From contig NZ_JBHXHV010000002.1 of the NCBI RefSeq assembly GCF_042726155.1, positions 1 through 64,000 of the forward strand: a stretch of 64,000 bases of DNA. The letters run 5' to 3'. A model generated the notes under the pieces. That model had not been told where the DNA came from and did not search any database. It saw nothing but the letters and a program-made list of their open reading frames with translations. The translations under genes and the position numbers were made by a program. Shown piece after piece: positions 37,423-45,217 of the stretch. Within the stretch, counting starts at the first letter, position 1; every line of letters starts with the position of its first letter. This DNA comes from Leucobacter sp042726155. GTDB lineage: Bacteria; Actinomycetota; Actinomycetes; Actinomycetales; Microbacteriaceae.

Positions 37423-38663
37423 CCGAAACGGTCGCGTGCGAGGTGCTCGTGGTGGGCGCAGGCCCCTGCGGATCCCTGGCTGCGTCCGAGCTGCGGCGCT
37501 TTGGCATTGACGTCGTACTGCTCGAGCAACGCAGCGATGCGGAACCCGGCTCGCGTGCAATCGGCGTGCACCCACCGGTGCTCGCGGCGCTCGAAGCGAG
37601 CGGTGCGACGGAACGCATCCTCGCCGAGGCAGCGCGCATTCGGAGAGGCGTCGCATACGCGGCAGTGCGGAATCGACCAGAGGCGCACCGCCTCGGCGAG
37701 GTCCGGTTCTCCCGACTACGCACTCGCTTCCCGTTTGTGGCTGCGGTGCCGCAGGCGGTCACCGAGGCCGCCGTCTCAGCAGACGGCCCCACTCCCCTGA
37801 GCGGCGTCACGGTCTCCGAACTGCAGCGCGAACCCGGCGGCGTGCGGGTGCTCGCGTTCGACGAGACCGGTCAACAGCGCGTGTGGATCGCCCGCACCGT
37901 TGTCGTGGCCACCGGGTCGTCGGGGCGCCACCTGCTCCCCGCGCAGTTTCGACGCCGGTCACGCGCGTATCCCGATCGCTACGTCATGACGGACCTCGCG
38001 GAATCTCCCGACCAGCCAGCGGACACCGCCGTGCTCATGCTCGGCGAACACGGCGTCGCTGAATCGTTTCCGCTCCCGGGCGGCGGGCGGCGACTGGTGG
38101 CGCGGATCGCGGGGCAACGTGGCGCCACGATCGACGCCGATCTCGATCCCGCGGCTGTGCTCAGCGAAGCGATCGCGACCCGCACAGGCAACGCTGAGCT
38201 TGCGGCGCGCATCTCGCACGCGACCAGCTTCGGTATTCGCCGCGTGCTGCTTGACCGAATGGTGCTGGGGCAAAGGAATACTCACTCGCGGCTCCCGGCG
38301 CTCCCCGACTACGCGGGCTTCGTCATTGCGATCGGCGATGCGGCGCACGAGGTGAGCCCCATCGGGGGCCAGGGAATGAACCTGGGCCTGCTCGACGCGG
38401 CCACCCTGGCGCCGGTGCTTGCGGGACGGCGGGCGCCCCGCACCGAGAGTACCCAGCCAGCGACGCTCGCGGACTGGCAGCGCCGCCGCCTCGCATCGGC
38501 CCACACGGCCGCACGTCTCGCCAGCCTGAACACCACGATCGGCAGACCCTGGCCCCACCTGGGAGCTCAGGCCCTCACAACCGCGTTCGACCTGGCCATG
38601 CGAACCCCCATCGACCGGCTTCCCGAGCGGGCCTACGCGATGGGTTTCGACCGCGACTCCTGA
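37419..38663 (+). CDS. FAD-dependent monooxygenase-like oxidoreductase
   Basis: A 414-residue flavoprotein of the UbiH/PHBH type. The FAD ADP-binding fold is VLVVGAGPCGSLAASEL at the start, and the second FAD motif IAIGDAAHEVSPIGGQGMNLG near residue 300 is the GD motif of group A hydroxylases. The start is GTG 37419 within the methyltransferase stop. As third gene of the PKS operon it probably hydroxylates the aromatic ring, allowing oxidation to a quinone (compare SrsC). Its 3' end overlaps the convergent ABC gene by 31 bases. Confidence 0.88.
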   Translation: MTETVACEVLVVGAGPCGSLAASELRRFGIDVVLLEQRSDAEPGSRAIGVHPPVLAALEASGATERILAEAARIRRGVAYAAVRNRPEAHRLGEVRFSRLRTRFPFVAAVPQAVTEAAVSADGPTPLSGVTVSELQREPGGVRVLAFDETGQQRVWIARTVVVATGSSGRHLLPAQFRRRSRAYPDRYVMTDLAESPDQPADTAVLMLGEHGVAESFPLPGGGRRLVARIAGQRGATIDADLDPAAVLSEAIATRTGNAELAARISHATSFGIRRVLLDRMVLGQRNTHSRLPALPDYAGFVIAIGDAAHEVSPIGGQGMNLGLLDAATLAPVLAGRRAPRTESTQPATLADWQRRRLASAHTAARLASLNTTIGRPWPHLGAQALTTAFDLAMRTPIDRLPERAYAMGFDRDS

Positions 38664-39406
38664 GTATCGGCGTACAGCGCCGCGCGGAGCGCGAGTTCCA
38701 GCGGCGGCACCCGCGTATCGGTAAGAAACTGCTCGTCGCGTGGGATATCCCGGGTGACGACGACCTCACTCGCGATGGGCCCCGGCGCCGACGGGAGCAC
38801 GAGCACACGATCCGCCAGCCGCACTGCCTCGCGAATATCGTGCGTGATGAACAGAATCGTCCAGTGAGTCTCGCGCCACATGTCGAGCAACCAGCGCTGG
38901 AGCTCGTCGCGGGTGATCGCGTCGAGCGAGCCGAACGGTTCGTCGAGCAGCAGGATCGGCTGATCCTGCACCACCGCCCGCAGGAACGACACGCGCTGCC
39001 GCATGCCGCCCGAGAGCTGGCGCGGGTACAGCCGCTCAGCGCCGCTCAGCCCGAACGGGTCGAGCAGCGCACGCACGAGTTGCCGCGCGGCTGGTTTCGG
39101 CACCCCCTGAACCTCAAGCCCGATCGCCGCGTTCTCAACGACGCGGCGCCACGGCAACAGCGCATCGCGCTGCGGCATGTACGCGAACGGTCGGCGACGG
39201 GACGGGAGCGGCGCACCGCCGAATCGCAGCTCCCCGCGATCGGGCTGGACTGCCCCCGTGAGCAGCGACAGCAGCGTCGATTTTCCGCTGCCGCTCGCGC
39301 CAACGAGGGCGACAATCTCACCGGCTGCGAGCATGAACGACACATCGTCGAGCACGGCGCGATCCGCGAATCGCTTGCCGACGCCACGCACCTCAAGCGT
39401 ACTCAT
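38633..39406 (-). CDS. thiZ: ABC transporter ATP-binding protein, thiamine precursor (ThiZ-like)
   Basis: A 257-residue ATPase: Walker A GASGSGKSTLL, Q-loop YMPQRDALLPWR, signature LSGGMRQRVSFLRA, Walker B ILLLDEPFGSLD, H-loop ILFITHDIREA. The sequence is of the SsuB/TauB/ThiZ class. The upstream TPP riboswitch and the THI5-like binding protein identify the cargo as a thiamine pyrimidine precursor. It overlaps the permease by four bases. Its 3' end also overlaps the convergent monooxygenase gene. Confidence 0.9.
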   Translation of the reverse strand: MSTLEVRGVGKRFADRAVLDDVSFMLAAGEIVALVGASGSGKSTLLSLLTGAVQPDRGELRFGGAPLPSRRRPFAYMPQRDALLPWRRVVENAAIGLEVQGVPKPAARQLVRALLDPFGLSGAERLYPRQLSGGMRQRVSFLRAVVQDQPILLLDEPFGSLDAITRDELQRWLLDMWRETHWTILFITHDIREAVRLADRVLVLPSAPGPIASEVVVTRDIPRDEQFLTDTRVPPLELALRAALYADTQESRSKPIA

Positions 39407-40260
39407 GAGAGGCTCCGCAGCTTTTCGGCGCTGTCGCGGGCGAAGCCGCCGTCACCTGCGCGCCCCTGCTCGATGCGCAACCACGGCGCCGCAAAGCGTT
39501 CAATTAGCACGACCAGTCCAAACAAGCACAGGGTGAGCGCCGTGCTCACGAAGACGGCGGCGAGCACGAGATCGGTGCGAAACACGTTCTTCGCCGACTG
39601 CATATAGACGCCGAGGCCCGCGACCGCACCCGCGTACTCCGCAAAGATCGCACCGACCACTGCATAGGTAATCGAGATGCGCAACGCTGAAAAGAACGAC
39701 GGGGTCGCCGCGGGCAGCCGCACGAGCCGAAACACCACGGCGCGCGACGCTCCCATCGAGGTGAGCAGGTGCTCAGCCTCGGGATCGGCCGCAGCAAACC
39801 CGCGCAGCAATCCGACGACCATCGGAAAATACGTCACGAACGCGACGAGCAGAATCTTCGGCAGCAGCCCAAACCCGAACCACAGCACCACGAGGGGCGC
39901 GAGCGCGATCAGCGGGAGTGTCTGACTGACGATCAAGAGCGGCAGCAGGGCGCTTCGCAGCACCCGTGAGAAATCGAGCAGCGCCGCGGTCACGGCCGCC
40001 AGGGTGACTGAGAAGGCAAACCCGGCGATGGTCGCGAGCAGGGTCGGGATCGTGTTCCGCACGAGTGCGTCCCGCTCGGCGAACCCGGCGGACACAATGC
40101 GCGACGGCGGGGGCAGCATGTCACTGGGCACGAGCCCGCTCGACGACACCGCCTGCCACGCCGCGAGCAGCAGCAAGAACGCGACTGCCGGGGCGGCGAC
40201 GGTCGCCAGCGCCCCCGAGGCCCGCGTCGTGGCTGGCCAGAATTGCCGTGCGCGAATCAC
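39403..40260 (-). CDS. thiX: ABC transporter permease, thiamine precursor (ThiX-like)
   Basis: A 285-residue BPD-type permease with about six membrane helices; the cytoplasmic coupling loop is in LLTSMGASRAVVFRLVRLPAATP (EAA-like motif, about residues 168-190). It is preceded by the binding-protein gene with a 3-base gap and followed by the ATPase in a four-base overlap, so the three are one operon under the TPP riboswitch. Confidence 0.9.
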   Translation of the reverse strand: MIRARQFWPATTRASGALATVAAPAVAFLLLLAAWQAVSSSGLVPSDMLPPPSRIVSAGFAERDALVRNTIPTLLATIAGFAFSVTLAAVTAALLDFSRVLRSALLPLLIVSQTLPLIALAPLVVLWFGFGLLPKILLVAFVTYFPMVVGLLRGFAAADPEAEHLLTSMGASRAVVFRLVRLPAATPSFFSALRISITYAVVGAIFAEYAGAVAGLGVYMQSAKNVFRTDLVLAAVFVSTALTLCLFGLVVLIERFAAPWLRIEQGRAGDGGFARDSAEKLRSLS

Positions 40261-40263
40261 GGC

Positions 40264-41358
40264 TTAACCCAGGTAGTCGTTTGAGTAGTACGCGCTCCAG
40301 TCGGGTTGCGACGTGACCTTCTTACCGTCGGCGTCGACGAGCAACCCGCGATTGAAAAGAAACTCCCCGAATTCGCTCCACGACTCAGAGTTCGCCTCGC
40401 CGATGTTGCGACCCGGCGCGGTGAGGTAGTCGTCTGCGAGCAATTGTGCGCTCTCATATACCAGATCGGACGCGGTGCCGAGGGTGTCGGGGTTTGCGGC
40501 AATCAGCAGATCAGCGGCCTTGTCCGGGTGTTCGGCCGCGTACGCGTATCCCTTGGCGACCGCGTGCACGAAGGCTTTCGCCTGCTTCGGGTGCGCGTCA
40601 AGATACGCACTGCTCGACACGATGCCAATCGCTTGCTCATCTGGCACGCCGAAGTCCTGGTACTTGAACGCCCGGTACGGGTGACCATCGAGCTTCGCCT
40701 GCAGGTCCTCCCAGGTCGCGATCGACAATGTGAAGTCGATACGGCCCTGCGACAATGCCTCGTACGATCCCGTGTCGAGCGACACCTCCTCGAAGTCGCC
40801 CTTCCCACCATCACCCTGGATCGTCTCGCGCGCGAGCGCGGTGTAGAGCGGCGATCCGAACCCGCCGAATGTGTGCCCGTCAAGATCGGCGGGGCGCGTC
40901 ACATCGGAGCGGTCACCGAGCACGACGAGCCTGCCAGAGTCGGTCTGCGTCACCCCGAACACCGAGACGAGGTCGAGGCCGGCGGTGCGGGCCATCTGCA
41001 CGCCCGACTGCCCGCCGATGCCAAAGTCTGCCTCGCCGGCGGACACGAGCTGGGTTGCGGGGGTGGAGGCGTAGGGCAAGACTTCGACGTCCAGGCCAGC
41101 GTCGGAAAAATACCCGAGCTCGTCGGCAACGTAGACGCCAATGTGGTTGGTGTTGGGTGCCCAGTCGAGGGCGAACGTCACCGGGGTGAGCTTGCTGTCG
41201 CCGCCCGCGCCGCGCGAGGTGTCGGCGCTGGCCGCGCAACCCACCAGGGCGAACGCCCCTGCGGCGAGCGCGGCCGTCGTGAGGCGAAGCATGCGGAGTT
41301 GGTGCTTGCGGGTGATGGCTGATGCGGCGCCGTCGGCGCCGGAATTGCGGTTGCGCAT
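40264..41358 (-). CDS. thiY: thiamine pyrimidine precursor-binding lipoprotein (ThiY/THI5-like)
   Basis: A 364-residue substrate-binding protein with a lipoprotein signal (AALAAGAFALVGCAAS, acylation Cys near residue 41). The mature start FALDWAPNTNHIGVYVADELGYF is the NMT1/THI5 signature; DFGIGGQSGVQMAR and SVFGVTQTDSGRLVVL follow. These proteins bind hydroxymethyl- or formylamino-pyrimidine. ATG 41358 is chosen because GAGGGG lies upstream and the signal peptide then begins properly; the open frame to 41535 runs through the riboswitch. Confidence 0.92.
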   Translation of the reverse strand: MRNRNSGADGAASAITRKHQLRMLRLTTAALAAGAFALVGCAASADTSRGAGGDSKLTPVTFALDWAPNTNHIGVYVADELGYFSDAGLDVEVLPYASTPATQLVSAGEADFGIGGQSGVQMARTAGLDLVSVFGVTQTDSGRLVVLGDRSDVTRPADLDGHTFGGFGSPLYTALARETIQGDGGKGDFEEVSLDTGSYEALSQGRIDFTLSIATWEDLQAKLDGHPYRAFKYQDFGVPDEQAIGIVSSSAYLDAHPKQAKAFVHAVAKGYAYAAEHPDKAADLLIAANPDTLGTASDLVYESAQLLADDYLTAPGRNIGEANSESWSEFGEFLFNRGLLVDADGKKVTSQPDWSAYYSNDYLG

Positions 41359-41398
41359 GTGTGCGTGCCCCTCTGTAATGGATTGGGCACGGGTTCGT

Positions 41399-41500
41399 AG
41401 AGTGTCTCCCTGCGCTGGCATGATCCAGATCAGGTTCGACGGTCGAAAGTTGAGTACTTTCCTCTCAGCCCGGCCTACCGGACTCCCGTGTGGGGCCCAC
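41399..41500 (-). ncRNA. TPP riboswitch (THI element)
   Basis: On the minus strand the conserved cores are all present: GGCTGAGAGGAA near the 5' half (the pyrimidine-sensing CUGAGA) and GAACCTGATCTGGATCATGC followed by CAGCGCAGGGA in the 3' half. It sits 40 bases before the thiY start, so it controls the importer, probably by hiding the GAGGGG ribosome site or by termination. Confidence 0.95.
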
Positions 41501-41553
41501 CCTAGCAAGCTTTGTTTTGCCGCGGGGCGGCTCATGCACCCTAAGGTGGGGGC

Positions 41554-42216
41554 GTGACTTCTCTGACAGATGACCCCGCTACGGTTCTCGCTTCCGGCAT
41601 CGACATCACCCCGGAGCAGTACGGCGTGGGTGCGCGCTTCACGCTCTCGGCGTATGACTCCGACTACGTGCGCATCATTCTCGGCGCGCTCGGCGGGGTG
41701 GACGCATCGGGTCTCGCCACTGAGACGAACGATATTTCAACGTTCGTGACCGGCAGCGAGCAGCGCGTGGCACAGTACCTGCGCGACGTCATCGCGGCGA
41801 CGGCAGCGAGCGGCGCGCACGTGTCAGTCGCGATCCTGTTGTCCCGCGGATGCCCGGGTGAGCTGCAGTGCGCGCTGCCCGCAGGGGTTTCGGCGCTCGG
41901 CGCGGCACCGGTCACCCTCGCTTCGACCGGCATTCGGGCGAGCGCTCACTGGTCGCTGTACCCGTTGCTCGATGCGGGCGCTCCGAGCGGATCAGCAACA
42001 CCGGCCGATCACATGACCCCGATCTACTCCGCAATCGAACAGGCGAAGGTCGAGGGTGTCTATTCGGGATCCGACCATTTCGCGACCCGTCTCGACGGCG
42101 ACCTCGCCTCAGTGCTCGAGACCGTGGCCAATGCGTGGATCGCCGTTGGCGCGACCGTGCAGCACGTCGCGACCCACGTGACGCTGTCGATCAATTCGCC
42201 CTCGCACTCCGGGTAG
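41554..42216 (+). CDS. YkoF family thiamine/HMP-binding protein
   Basis: A 220-residue protein with two tandem ferredoxin-like (ACT-like) repeats: repeat 1 about residues 14-110 (GARFTLSAYDSDYVRIILGAL) and repeat 2 about 125-215 (ASAHWSLYPLLDA), each with a segment that senses HMP/thiamine in Bacillus YkoF. GTG start at 41554 with AAGGTGG upstream. It is divergent from the thiamine-precursor importer and shares its promoter region, supporting a role in pyrimidine/thiamine handling. It is not itself downstream of the riboswitch. Confidence 0.85.
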   Translation: MTSLTDDPATVLASGIDITPEQYGVGARFTLSAYDSDYVRIILGALGGVDASGLATETNDISTFVTGSEQRVAQYLRDVIAATAASGAHVSVAILLSRGCPGELQCALPAGVSALGAAPVTLASTGIRASAHWSLYPLLDAGAPSGSATPADHMTPIYSAIEQAKVEGVYSGSDHFATRLDGDLASVLETVANAWIAVGATVQHVATHVTLSINSPSHSG

Positions 42217-42265
42217 CTCGGCATCGAGCGCGGCGGCTGCGCAAGTGTGGTCAGCGCTGGTGAGG

Positions 42266-43105
42266 TCAGCGCTCGCGACCCGGCCCACTGCTCAGCTCGC
42301 CCCCGAGCTCGTCGCGAAGCGTGGCGAGCGCGAGATCCGTGCGATCGGTGATCACGCCGTCGACCCCCATCGCCGCAAGCCTTCGCATGTCGGCGCTGTC
42401 GTTGACCGTCCATACGTGCACTTCCACACCGTTCGCGTGCGCCGCTCGCACGAGCCTCGGTGTAAGCACCCGCAGCCGGCCCTGCCGCTCCGGGATCTGC
42501 ACCGCGTCGAACCCGGCGAGTGCGCGCCTCGCCGCGGTTTCCGAGAGGCGCGCGAGCGCGACCAGTAGGCGAATCAGTGAGCCTTTTCCCGGCGACGTGG
42601 CTGGCAGGATCGCGGGGCGCTCCCCCGCCGCAGCCTTGAGCGCGGCCCGCCGGTACGCATCGGCAAAACTGGTCACCAGTACACGGTGACCGTGCGTCGC
42701 CACGATCCGCCCGAGGGGCGCGGCGACGGCTGCCGCCTTGACGTCGATGTTCCAGCGAGCGTCGGCGAAATCCACGAGCGCGTCATGGAGGGTGAGCAGT
42801 CCACCGCGGTCGGCGAAGAGCGCTTCGAGCTCGACGCGATCCACATCTGATATCTGTCGTGGATCACCCGTCACCCGCGACAGGTCGGCGTCGTGCGCGA
42901 GCACGACCTCGCCATCGCGCGTGAGATGACAGTCGGTCTCCAGATAGCTCGCTCCGGCGGCGAGCGCTGCGGTGAAGGCCGCCCGCGTGTTCTCGGCGAT
43001 ACCGGAGACTGCGAGCTCGTCCGAGACCCACCCACGGTGTGCGATGACGCGCGGGCGCGCCGTATCAGCAAGGTACGGGTGCGGCACGTGCGGGACCGGT
43101 GGCAT
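42266..43105 (-). CDS. glycerophosphodiester phosphodiesterase family protein
   Basis: A 279-residue GDPD-family TIM barrel: RVIAHRGWVSDELAVSGIAENTRAAF near residue 18 with catalytic His/Arg and Glu, YLETDCHLTRDGEVVLAHDADLSR with acidic metal ligands and the second His, and a C-terminal VHVWTVNDSADMRRLAAMGVDGVITD block. It hydrolyses glycerophosphodiesters to glycerol-3-phosphate and alcohol. No signal peptide, so cytoplasmic. ATG 43105 is preferred (TACGGT six bases before may be a leaderless -10); 43132 is the alternative. Confidence 0.9.
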   Translation of the reverse strand: MPPVPHVPHPYLADTARPRVIAHRGWVSDELAVSGIAENTRAAFTAALAAGASYLETDCHLTRDGEVVLAHDADLSRVTGDPRQISDVDRVELEALFADRGGLLTLHDALVDFADARWNIDVKAAAVAAPLGRIVATHGHRVLVTSFADAYRRAALKAAAGERPAILPATSPGKGSLIRLLVALARLSETAARRALAGFDAVQIPERQGRLRVLTPRLVRAAHANGVEVHVWTVNDSADMRRLAAMGVDGVITDRTDLALATLRDELGGELSSGPGRER

Positions 43106-43138
43106 GCGATCACCGTACCGCGTCGGCCCCATCGTGCA

Positions 43139-44515
43139 TTAGTGAACTGGGCAGCCGCCCGTGCTTCCCGCTGAGCGCACTCGCCCGCCGGAGCGTGGTT
43201 TGGTCGGGAGGCGGCGCCGATTCACTTCGAGACCCTCGTCGAGCACGCGCAGCCGCGGGTCGCTCAACGTTGCGACCGCCGACGCAAGCCCCGCAATCGC
43301 GAGCTTCTCGCCCGGGCAACGATGCCCGTGCTGCACGCTGGCCCCGCCGTGAGGAATGAACGACTCGATCGCTTCGTAATCGTCGACGCCGAGGAATCGC
43401 GACGGGTCGAACTCGTGCGGACGCGTCCACGACTGCTCATCAGTGTTTGTTCCGAGGATGTCGAGCACCACTCGGCCGCCCTCGGCAACGGTTTCGCCGT
43501 CGACCTCGATGTCAGCGAGCGCCCACCCCGGCAGCACCGGGACGAACGGCGCCGTGCGCCGCACCTCCTGCGCGAACGCGACCGCCGCGGGATCCGAGGC
43601 TGGCCCCGTAGCCCGTCCCGCCACTGACTCCGCGACCCGGTCGCGCCACTCCGAGCGGTCATGCAGCTCCTTCGCGGCGAACGCCACGAAGCGGGCCACT
43701 GCGATCATGGGGCGAATACAGTTCTGCAGTTCGATCCCGGCGAGATTCGCAGGGAGTAGTTCGAACTGTTCGTCGCGGTGCCAGGCCCAGGCGTGGAGTG
43801 CGGAGTCCTTCGGGGCATCGAGCGTTCCGGCGCGCACCGCCTCAATCAGCTGACGCGCGTGCCGATCCGACCACGCACGATTGGCCGCCGCGAGGGCGAA
43901 ACTCGGCGAATAGGGAGCACCGAAACCGTCAACGATCTGTGCGAGTCGCCCCGCCCAACGGGTGAGCGCCGCGTCGGTGCCCGGCAGGCCCGCCCAGTGC
44001 ATGATCGAGCGCCCAAATACGCCGGCCGCCGCGTCGTAGGCGGATCGCTCGCCGCCCGAGAGCCAGTGTTCCCGCTCGACGTCCCACTCTCGTTCGAGCA
44101 GAGGCCGCAGCGCCTCGACCGCCGCGTCCTCGTAAGCGACATCTACGAACGTCGCCTTGCGATGCAGGTGCTCGGCGCCGTCGAGACTGTGCACGGAGCC
44201 GTGGCCGAACAGCGTCTCCTGCACGATCGCGGGCATCGCGCCGTGGCGAGCGATGCGATCCGAATCGTAGAACGTCGCAACCCCCTCAGCGCCCCGCACC
44301 AGCAACGCGGATCGCCCGAGCAAGCGCATCGGCACCGCACGGGCTCCGGCCCGCGCACGCTCCCAGATGGAAGCCCCAAACCCGTAGCCCTCGGTGAGCA
44401 ATTTTGGCGCGTCGTCCTGGAGCACGCGGGCTGCGCCAATGCGCGCCCGTCGCGCGGCACGCGAGAGCGAGTGGGTGGGCACTGAGCTGGTGGGCACTGA
44501 AGTCGAAGTCGCCAT
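43139..44515 (-). CDS. CYP152-family cytochrome P450 (fatty acid peroxygenase/decarboxylase)
   Basis: A 458-residue heme-thiolate enzyme. The heme ligand is C400 in HGHRCPGEKLAI, and the Arg-Pro pair R268-P269 in NCIRPMIAVARFVAF is the carboxylate-binding signature of the H2O2-dependent CYP152 family; AQEVRRTAPFVPVLPG is nearly the same as in OleT. F103 and H109 in LFGHGSVHSLDG align with OleT Phe79 and His85, residues linked to fatty-acid decarboxylation to terminal alkenes (P450-BS-beta has Gln at 85). ATG 44515; the long open frame beyond it to 45265 is antisense to other genes and rejected. Divergent from an ArsR-like regulator. Confidence 0.9.
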   Translation of the reverse strand: MATSTSVPTSSVPTHSLSRAARRARIGAARVLQDDAPKLLTEGYGFGASIWERARAGARAVPMRLLGRSALLVRGAEGVATFYDSDRIARHGAMPAIVQETLFGHGSVHSLDGAEHLHRKATFVDVAYEDAAVEALRPLLEREWDVEREHWLSGGERSAYDAAAGVFGRSIMHWAGLPGTDAALTRWAGRLAQIVDGFGAPYSPSFALAAANRAWSDRHARQLIEAVRAGTLDAPKDSALHAWAWHRDEQFELLPANLAGIELQNCIRPMIAVARFVAFAAKELHDRSEWRDRVAESVAGRATGPASDPAAVAFAQEVRRTAPFVPVLPGWALADIEVDGETVAEGGRVVLDILGTNTDEQSWTRPHEFDPSRFLGVDDYEAIESFIPHGGASVQHGHRCPGEKLAIAGLASAVATLSDPRLRVLDEGLEVNRRRLPTKPRSGGRVRSAGSTGGCPVH

Positions 44516-44621
44516 AGTGTCAGCCTGGCAGCGCGCATCCGGCTGCGGCAGGGGGCGGCGCCGGGCTGAACGGTGTGGTACGTGGGGCGGGGCGGTCCCT
44601 GACGCACGCAACAATTCACAC

Positions 44622-44650
44622 TTGATCGTAAAAACGTAGTTTCGTACTAT
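44622..44650 (+). promoter_or_regulatory. leaderless promoter of ArsR-like gene
   Basis: TTGATC (44622-44627), 17-base spacer, TACTAT (44645-44650), ending 6 bases before the ATG at 44657. The spacer holds an AAAC-GTA-GTTT dyad, a possible operator shared with the divergent P450. Confidence 0.6.
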
Positions 44651-44656
44651 TGCCGT

Positions 44657-45217
44657 ATGGATGATCTTCAGTCCCTCAGAGATGGCCTCCGTTTGCTCAC
44701 CGACCGCGTGGCTGCACTTGAGGGCGACGGCTCCGGCGGCCCCGCAGTCGAACCGGCAGGTCACGTGCCCGACACGGCGGCTCTCCCGGTTTCTGACACC
44801 GAGGTGTTCTGGGCACTCAACGGCGTACAGTCGCGCCGCGACAATCACCCCTCCACCGAGCAGGGCGAGGTGATGCTCGTCGGTTCCGTGACGCTGCCAA
44901 CGGGTACCCCGGTGGCCTGGCAGCAAGGAGCGGCAACTGGCGCACTCTTCGAGGAGGACTGGTCGGAACGCGCGGCGTCGTTTGCCGCCCTCGGCCATCC
45001 CATCCGGCTGGAACTGCTGCGGCAGATTCTGAGCGGTGTACGCACAACCGCCCAGCTCGCGTCCACAGAAACGCTCGGCACGACGGGCCAACTGCACCAT
45101 CACCTGCGACAGCTCGTCGCCGCCGGCTGGGTGCGCCACAGCGGTCGAGGCAGCTACGAGGTGCCTCCCGCTCGCGTCGTGCCCTTGCTCGCGTGTCTTG
45201 TCGGGGCCGAGCGATGA
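44657..45217 (+). CDS. ArsR-like winged-helix transcriptional regulator
   Basis: A 186-residue protein. The N-terminal 25 residues can form a coiled coil (LRDGLRLLTDRVAALEG); the middle is not recognised; about 110-180 is an ArsR-type winged helix (FAALGHPIRLELLRQILSG, GTTGQLHHHLRQLVAAGWV). No metal-binding cysteines are seen. Divergent from the CYP152 gene and coupled by ATGA overlap to an M23 peptidase gene, so it may control both sides. Confidence 0.82.
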   Translation: MDDLQSLRDGLRLLTDRVAALEGDGSGGPAVEPAGHVPDTAALPVSDTEVFWALNGVQSRRDNHPSTEQGEVMLVGSVTLPTGTPVAWQQGAATGALFEEDWSERAASFAALGHPIRLELLRQILSGVRTTAQLASTETLGTTGQLHHHLRQLVAAGWVRHSGRGSYEVPPARVVPLLACLVGAER

